A stretch of 64,000 nucleotides of DNA from Marsupella aquatica (Eukaryota; Marchantiophyta), in the NCBI GenBank assembly GCA_973895155.1, contig OZ316899.1, positions 6,324,001 to 6,388,000 on the forward strand. The letters are read 5' to 3'. Every line of letters begins with the position of its first letter. Positions within the stretch are counted from its first letter, which is position 1. The translations under genes and the position numbers were made by a program. Shown piece by piece: positions 57,644 through 64,000 of the stretch. The notes under the pieces were generated by a model. It had not been told where the DNA came from and made no database searches. It worked only from the letters and a program-made list of their open reading frames with translations.

Positions 57644-59140
57644 GTGCCTGATATTGGGGTAATATCACAAGCTATGCGGCAACACCTTGTTGAGGCCATG
57701 GTGGCCAATCGTGGGGAGGAGACTGAGGTACAGCATGAGGGGGGAAATCCAACCGAAGATGATGTTGACGAGGAGAGGGCCATGGATGAGCTCCTGGATG
57801 ACAATGATGTAGACATTGGTATGGAGGACATGGGTAGCCAAGATGACAACAACACTCATCCGCATGTCTCTAGGGGGGGCAGCAGAAGGAATGGGAAGAG
57901 GCTCAATGTCATGCTCGTACTCGCATATTTGAGGGGAGTAGGCTATCTCGGCTCTCAGCAATAATGTTGTTGTTGAATGTGCAACAAAGACATGGGGCAA
58001 GCAACCTACTTTTGGATGACATTTTTTGTACCCTACATGATCGTATTTTACCACCAGGCAACAACATGCCAAGCTCTTGGAAGGAGGCTAAACAGGTGTT
58101 GAAGTCCATTGGCCTAAAATATGAAGTGATACATGCATGTGTGAATGATTGCATTCTTTTCAGGGGTGAGCATGAGAATGCAATTATATGTCCTATGTGT
58201 GAGAAGCTGCGGTTCCATGATGACATGTTGACGGGGAAGGTGCCTCAAAAGGTTATGCGGTACTTTCCTCTCATCCCTCAATTGCGCCATCAATATCGTT
58301 GTGCAGAGTTGGTTGAGTATATGGTCTGGCACTCACAACATCGTTCAGATATGGGTATAGACTCTAGTACCATGCGGATGATGGTAGACTCTCCTGCCAA
58401 TCGATTTGTAGAGGGCAGATGGGGTGAGTTCAAAACTGACCCGCGACATGTTCGACTTGGCTTGGCAGCAGATGGTATCAGTCCTTTTGCATTAGCAGGT
58501 AAAGCTAAGCCTATAGTTCTCACAAACTACAATATCCCTCCATGGATGGCCATGAAGAAAGGTCATCTACTACTCTCAATGATCATCCCTGGTCCTAAGC
58601 AAGTAAAAAAGATTGATATTTACTTGCAACCCTTGATTGATGAGCTTTTGAAACTTTGGAGAGGGGTGGATTGTTATGACGGAAGTGACAACACTGGAGG
58701 TTTATCCCGCACATTTACCATGAAGGCCATTCTTATGTGGACCATGCATGATTTTCCAGGTAGGGTATTAAACCCTTATTTCCATTGCTATCTGTTTACA
58801 CCCTGCTTATTAATTAATTTTGTTTGGTTAAATATTGTATCATTTAACTTACTTTCATTGGCTGGTTGTGTATTGATCAAGCGCAGGTTTGGATATATCT
58901 CTGGATTGCAAACATCAGGCTATAGAGCTTGCCCTTCGTGCGGACCAGATTTGGAGGGTGTGGCAAGACGCAAGTCAAGTACTTTGCGTAAGATAGTTTA
59001 CATTGGCCATACCAAATATCTTCCAGAAGACCATCCTTGGAGGAGTGATCATTTCTTGTATGATACTAAAGATGGCTAACCCGATACTTGTCCTCAACCT
59101 CAGCGAAAGGGTCCAACATATTGGAGAGAGGTATGGGAAG
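57644..59140 (+). pseudogene. CACTA transposase TNP2-like (Transposase_21), truncated
   Basis: After an acceptor (ATATGCAG) the first frame (57644-57964) is acidic. The main frame then starts near 57937 (LSALSAIMLLLNVQQRHG) and contains LPPGNNMPSSWKEAKQ, IHACVNDCILFRGE, CPMCEKLRF, LGLAADGISPFAL, NIPPWMAMKKGH, MIIPGPKQ, YLQPLIDELLKLWRGV and LMWTMHDFPG, which are canonical TNP2 blocks. A probable intron (about 58760-58886) precedes GYRACPSCG and YLPEDHPWR. The phase across that intron is off by one, so there is a small lesion. TAA at 59080 and loss of homology near 59140 remove the C-terminal third. Confidence 0.88.
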
Positions 59141-59536
59141 GGTATAGCCACCGAGACAGGAAACAGGAAAACAGGAATTCTGGTAGCAGTTTTTTTTGTT
59201 GTTATCAGGAATATGTTGCTGTTACCAGGAAAAGTTAGTCATTGGAACAGGATAATACTTCATTACTTCAAGCCTGATACATCTGAAAAAAAGCAATATG
59301 CATTGGGCTTCATTTACATTCTAGAGCTTAGAACCAACTAACACGGCAACAATTGTTGTCTGAAGATAAGTGAGTCCGGAATCACCACAGACACACAACC
59401 ATTAACCAGTGAATGTCACGGGAAAAAACATTGACATGGTAGGTCCCACCATAAGTAACATAATATTATAGGCCAACAATAAGGCAAAAAATCACAAATG
59501 AAAACTCCAGACAATTTGAAACACCACCAATGATGG
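59141..59536. other. Spacer between CACTA and MULE
   Basis: No gene, repeat boundary or terminal inverted repeat recognised. Contains AT-rich unique-looking sequence. Confidence 0.45.
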
Positions 59537-59555
59537 GCTAGCGCCTGGCGCTAGC
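59537..59555. repeat. Palindrome GCTAGCGCC-T-GGCGCTAGC
   Basis: Perfect 19-base inverted repeat around a central T, 220 bases downstream of the MULE gene stop. A degraded copy (AGCGC-AAG-GCGCT) lies at 59690-59702. Confidence 0.9.
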
Positions 59556-59777
59556 TAAAATGGAAACAACCAACACATTTAGAAAATGACATTGGATGAA
59601 TGCAGAATGTGGGAAACAAAAATTTTAAATATCATTTGTAGTGATAGGATTACAATGAAGTAAATGGTAATAAGGAAGACTTCCATCCCAGCGCAAGGCG
59701 CTAACACAAAACTATACCGTTGTAATACGACAAAAACTAATATAACCGTTTCGAGTATAGGACAAATATATCCTTCT

Positions 59778-62700
59778 CTATAAACCATGAGCATTCTCCC
59801 TTTCCAAGATCAGTCGGACTTCTCCAACTGTGAGAATTGGTTGGCTGGTCAAAGTAGATTCCTCAACGTCTAGTTTGAAAACGTTCTGGAAAACCCAGTA
59901 CAAATGTTTGCAAGGCATATATGGATGTCTGCGAGAATGTCGACGATAGAAATCCTCACAAGAACAAGTCAGGAAAATACAAATCTGCACAAAGTAACTA
60001 TTCGGCGTCCTTAGATTCTCATGTGTTTGTACTTTGAATTGCTTCCCCATGAGTTCCCAATAGAAACATCCCACTGTCCCTGGACGGACATGGTCTCTTT
60101 TCTTGCAGATTCAATCCTCTTCATGTGACCATGGATCAAGGTCGATCGAGGAACCGTGTTCTTTCCATTCCGACTCCGGAAACGAACAGTGGGTTCCAGA
60201 AGATTGACTCTCTCTGGAAATAAGTTTACATTGATTCGAAGCTCGAAAAGTGATGGTGGAGGTAGAGGACCGTCTCTTCCTTGGGCTATAGGTATTCCCT
60301 GGTCAACAAGATACTTCATCTAAGCTTCTGAAACATTTGTTCCTTTTATAACAAGAAGAACATCGGGAAAGGAGGGCAGGTTTACTACACCACGGCGGGG
60401 ACGGCTCCAATAACATGTGTTGTTTGGGCAGAACCAAATCATTTCGGCTATGGGTTCCCCCCTGAACATGCATTGTCCTTTGACAACAATGCCGATGACA
60501 CCGTTTGATGAGGGGAACCCAACTTTCTTCACTCTATTTCGACACTCATCTCTCTCAGAACTACCGCCAAATGACGCGTTGCACTGTGGACCGGCCCCAA
60601 ATCTTGATGTCCGACGCAGATGCCATGAACCTTGCATGACTTCTATTTCAAGAACTGGAGATTGGAGCGATGTCTGTTGAAGTACAGTGGGAGCGCTTTG
60701 TGGGTATTGTGTTGAACGTGATTGATGTCGACCCTGCGGTGTACTGAAATCATCACGTTCTGCATCCCTCGAATCATCACTTCCTGAGAGATTGACAACG
60801 GAAATATCATCAGGTTTTTCTTCCGATACGAAAGCAAACATTGTGTGGTGCAGATTTTTACGCTTGAGTGATCTGGTATTCGGCGATGTGATAAGGACTT
60901 TATCATGCCGGTGGGAGTCTTGTGGCAAGACAATCCCAGTTGCAGGTCCTTTCCTCTTGACAGACTTTGTTAGAACATCTTCGTTGAGAGGAACGCTTCT
61001 CTCCAAGTCAAACTCAGCTGCATTGGAGAGGAGCATGTTCATCGCATCCTCGAACAGCTTTGGGGAACCTGCCTGGTCAGCTGAACGGAAATCCAGTTCC
61101 CATATTGTAGGACCTCTTCCTCTACTCAATCCTTTCCGATATGCAGTATAGGCTGCAACCTGAGATATAGCTCGATTCTGATCCATTTCACATGCCTCGA
61201 AGAGCCCCACTTTTTTTTTCATTACCCATGCTTTCATTCCTGCGTGAACAGACTCTGATCCGGTACAGTTAGGAATCCTAGCGCCTTCTTCAGCACTTTT
61301 GTCCTGGAACAGCAAAGCATAAACACTAGTGAGAATCTGCAAAACATACTAGCGCCAGGCGCTAGGCAGAACATTTCGACAAAACCATCAATATTATTGT
61401 GTAATCACATGTTTATGAAAATAAACAGGTCAATATTTGAGAATCAATGACATTATTTGGATTCTTTGGATGGAATGTTGAGGAATGTCATCTCAAAAAT
61501 GTACTTCCACAAAGGAATCTGACTTGCATATTACTAGTGCCAGACGCTATTACCTACCAAGCGAATAAAATTTCCCCACTACCTCCAACGCACGACCCAC
61601 CACGATATCCAACTCTGAAGCATTCGGAGCTTCCCAGGTAAGCAGTTACCCGACTGCCACCATAGGTCAATCTCTCTTGAAAGTCGGTAAGCCTCTACAA
61701 ATGTCGGTGCGTTCCGTAATTTATCCCATAGCATTCGATGTTCCGCCTGCTTCTCTTCCAACACTCCTTCAACAGAATGGCGATGAAAAGCTTGGTAAAA
61801 ATGAAAAGCGTCAGTCCTCTCCCGTTCAGGGTTTGGGTGCCCTCCAAAAAAAACATTTTGGACTGCTAACCATCCGGCTTGGGCATTGTCTGCCATGAAG
61901 CCATGAATGGTTGGATTATCTAACCCATTCTCTTTGGAAATCTCAATCATCAATCTCCAAGCCTTCTCGAACGACGCCGTGTCCTCAGCTTTTAGCTCGC
62001 AAGTAAATATTGTACACAATGCACGGTAATTATGATCGTAAACGTGTGCGCTGGAAGTCACCCAATCCTTGGTCATTCGTTTCATGACATCGAAGCTTAC
62101 CCAGGCACCTTCAAGCATCCCTCCAGGTTGCATTTGCCGCAAAAGATCCACCCCTGACCCATGGCCTTTGGAAGTCATCTTAAATATGTGAGGTCTGTCT
62201 TCTTGAGATCCTTGACCTGGAAGGATGTACCTCTGTAGAAAAGGCATGTTGATATTCTTTTGATACCAAACAAGAAAATCCAACTCTCCACGGCCTTTCT
62301 GGTCCTGCCTCACACTCCTGAAAAGAGATACAAACTTCTGTGGAGTAGAAACTACCATTAGAGACTGGAAAATCTCTGTCTCTTCGATATCTTCAATCTC
62401 ACCCAGGCTCTCACACAAAGACTGTACAAAAGATCCTGTCGCTACATTTTTAATCCCGGCAGGCATCCAAGTAGGATTGCCTTCCAATTTCTTTTTAATG
62501 ACATCTTCAACTACCTTTTCCGCACTTCGGGAAAATACCTTACGACAAGGATGGTTGTGGGTGCCCACATGAATCGCAAGGCAAGACATGTGACTACAGG
62601 TATCTGAGTCAAGCAGAACTTGAGGATACATATAAAACAGTCTTGCAGAGCATGCCTCTACACAAAAAGGGAGCTGTTGGCAATAATGACAAACAACTCC

Positions 62701-63546
62701 ACCCTGGTCAATGAACGATCCAACACGGTGAGAGCCTCCAAGTTTTGGGGTACCAGCCCATGCCTTTGCATTCCTCCTCTTCTTTCGGCGGAAGTAGTCA
62801 CAAGTTTTATTCCTGCACTCAATAAATCCAGTACAAGAGACTTTACCAAATTCCCAGTATTTCTTGGGCTGCACGTTTGCAGTGGTAGGAAATATTCTTG
62901 TCCAGATGTAGCAATCCTTGGTTCGGTCCATGTCCCGTAGACGGGATCCTTTTGAAAGAATTCCCGACGATGGAGGCAACTCAAACACTATGTTTCCATT
63001 GTACTTCGGAGGCAAACAAGGTACTTGTTCATGCCGGAAGTTTCCAGCCAAAATGAACCTCGAAAGTTTGCTGGACCCAGTTGACTTGAGCAGCGCGTCC
63101 ATTGCACTTCTCCGGTATACAATATGGGATTGCGACAATGGCATCTCCTCTTTGACCAAGACCACGTCAGGCGCCGAAGGCTCCACAAAGGGGATCCTTG
63201 GTGGCTCCTCATCATCACTATCGGAAAGAGTAACTACATCCACCGGATCCCTCTGAGGGGATTGCCGATCTCCTTGATTTGGTTCCCGAACGACAATGGA
63301 GTAGTGCAACCCAGCATTAAGGTGCCAAAATCTCACCCCGTCATCGACATCAAAAAGTGCGACAGATTCGAAGTCATTGGCTTCCGTTCCCTCCTGAACG
63401 ATTGCCTCTATGTTATTCATGCGCAAATCAAACCTTCCACAAAGATAAACCTCACTTATTTGCCTGTACCTTTCGGCCACAGACACTGGAATGGAAACGA
63501 TGTCACCGGTGGACATACGGGTAACTACGACTGACTGAGACATCAC
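59778..63546 (-). CDS. MULE-like transposase with WRKY/GCM1-type and SWIM fingers
   Basis: Exon 1 (63546 to about 61600, 640 residues): an N-terminal acidic segment; a Cys/His region with CRNKTC, CHYCQQLPFC, CSARLFYMYP and IHVGTHNHP (about residues 240-345), like the WRKY/GCM1 or FLYWCH fingers of MULEs; then a catalytic region with WVSFDVMKRMT, HGFMADNAQAGWLAV (candidate Asp) and RTDAFHFYQAFHRH. A probable intron (about 61330-61600) is followed by exon 2 (to 60320); a single TAG at 60320-60322 is followed in the same phase to 60011. After another likely intron (acceptor TTTGTGCAG near 59994) exon 3 encodes CSCEDF...PCKHLYWVF, a SWIM finger (CxC...CxH), and ends at 59778. The domain order fits Mutator-like transposases. 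The gene is nearly intact. Confidence 0.75.
61349..61365. repeat. Palindrome CTAGCGCC-A-GGCGCTAG in the MULE intron
   Basis: Perfect 17-base inverted repeat around a central A, within the probable intron. A copy with two transitions (TAGTGCCAGACGCTA) lies at 61535-61549, also in the intron. Confidence 0.9.
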
Positions 63547-63771
63547 AGAAGCCTCGGAAGCAAATGAGCGCTGGAAAATTATGAATCAAAATTCCAACGA
63601 CGAGGGCTGTTATCGATCCTGACTAATAGTTCCCTAAAGCCGTTATAATAAGACAATCCTCTGACACCATAAATGTATTTTGTCGTTATATCAACGTCAT
63701 TTACGATCAACGTCATTAACAATAAATGTCATTTAGGAAGAACCCTATTGTTCTAGAAATATCAGATGATG

Positions 63772-63972
63772 AATAGCGCCAGGCGCTATTAAAAACAATC
63801 CAAAAGTAGAGGCCCCTGAAGTGTCAATTTATGTGTAGCGCCTGGCGCTAATAATAACAATCCAAAAGTTTAGGGCCCGTCTAACGTCAATTTATGTGTA
63901 GCGCCAGGCGCTAATAAAAGCAAATGACATAAAACAAATTCCTAAAGGAGACTCTGGATGATTAGCGCTAAT
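63772..63972. repeat. Phased array of TAGCGCC-W-GGCGCTA palindromes
   Basis: Palindromes at 63772-63790 (19 bases), 63836-63850, 63899-63913 and a short form at 63961-63972 (ATTAGCGCTAAT). The core TAGCG starts at 63774, 63836, 63899 and about 63962, spacing 62-63 bases. The intervening sequence also repeats (CAATCCAAAAGT at 63797 and 63859, TCAATTTATGTG before each core). The array lies 226 bases upstream of the MULE ATG and may continue beyond the window. 63547-63771 holds several ATCAACGTCATT-like direct repeats and is otherwise plain. Confidence 0.92.
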
Positions 63973-64000
63973 ATTGATATCATTCATATTATGAATGTAT

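Larger units (their letters stand above)
36964..59140. mobile_element. CACTA (En/Spm) transposon, nested and truncated
   Basis: A composite. The minus-strand TNPA-like gene runs from 54897 to 37573 (split by the 38139-53072 insertion). The + strand carries a zinc-finger exon, a SET-domain ORF and a TNP2 transposase from 56265 to about 59140. Clusters of GTCCGATGC/ATCGGAC motifs lie at 36980-37280, 53680-53810 and 54985-55195, the kind of subterminal motif repeats that CACTA transposases bind. Terminal CACTA sequences are not visible: the left end abuts the LTR at 36963 and the transposase is cut near 59140. Divergent genes in one element are my interpretation; two elements side by side cannot be excluded. 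Confidence 0.65.

Overview
The window is a retrotransposon- and transposon-dominated stretch of a green-lineage nuclear genome. The evidence is spliced coding regions with GT-AG introns, a plant-type CACTA transposase (TNP2), a MULE-type transposase with a SWIM finger, a chromodomain Ty3/gypsy element primed by initiator-tRNA-Met, and Tat/Ogre-like gypsy elements with 4-kb LTRs. I see no rRNA, tRNA, CRISPR array or ordinary housekeeping gene. One gypsy copy is of a type I associate with bryophytes and fungi, so an early-diverging land plant or a streptophyte alga is plausible, but the species cannot be fixed from the sequence alone.

Layout. 1-11.5 kb: a decayed, intron-containing DDE-like transposase-type gene on the + strand, split by a Ty1/copia element (3509-9285, 128-bp LTRs, TSD GTCTC) and followed by a minisatellite of AAGGACT dyads (about 10608-11480). 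11.5-16.2 kb: a second, 3'-truncated copia relative, a minus-strand coiled-coil plus RING-like gene remnant, and a fragment of a long LTR. 16.27-24.5 kb: a complete but mutated chromovirus on the - strand. 25.4-37 kb: a LINE fragment abutting the gag of a long-LTR gypsy element, whose 4.6-kb 5' LTR carries its own open reading frame and is interrupted by a deleted gypsy element (30767-35277). 37-59.1 kb: a CACTA element with a minus-strand TNPA-like gene, a SET-domain ORF and a TNP2 transposase on the + strand. The TNPA-like gene is split by a 3.5-kb probable solo LTR (38139-53072), itself split by an 11.4-kb gypsy element (38990-50425). 59.5-64 kb: a MULE-like transposase gene on the - strand bracketed by copies of the palindrome TAGCGCC(A/T)GGCGCTA, which form a phased 62-63-bp array at the right edge.

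How the parts relate. Almost all coding capacity belongs to mobile elements, and the nests can be ordered because removing each insertion with its target duplication restores the interrupted reading frame. The most unusual features are (1) three divergent long-LTR units with a large ORF inside the LTR, downstream of a TATA box in the best-preserved one; (2) a SET-domain ORF lodged between the zinc-finger exon and the transposase exons of the CACTA element; (3) the palindrome array around the MULE gene; and (4) premature stops and active-site losses that are largely explained by C-to-T or G-to-A changes, as expected from decay of methylated cytosine.
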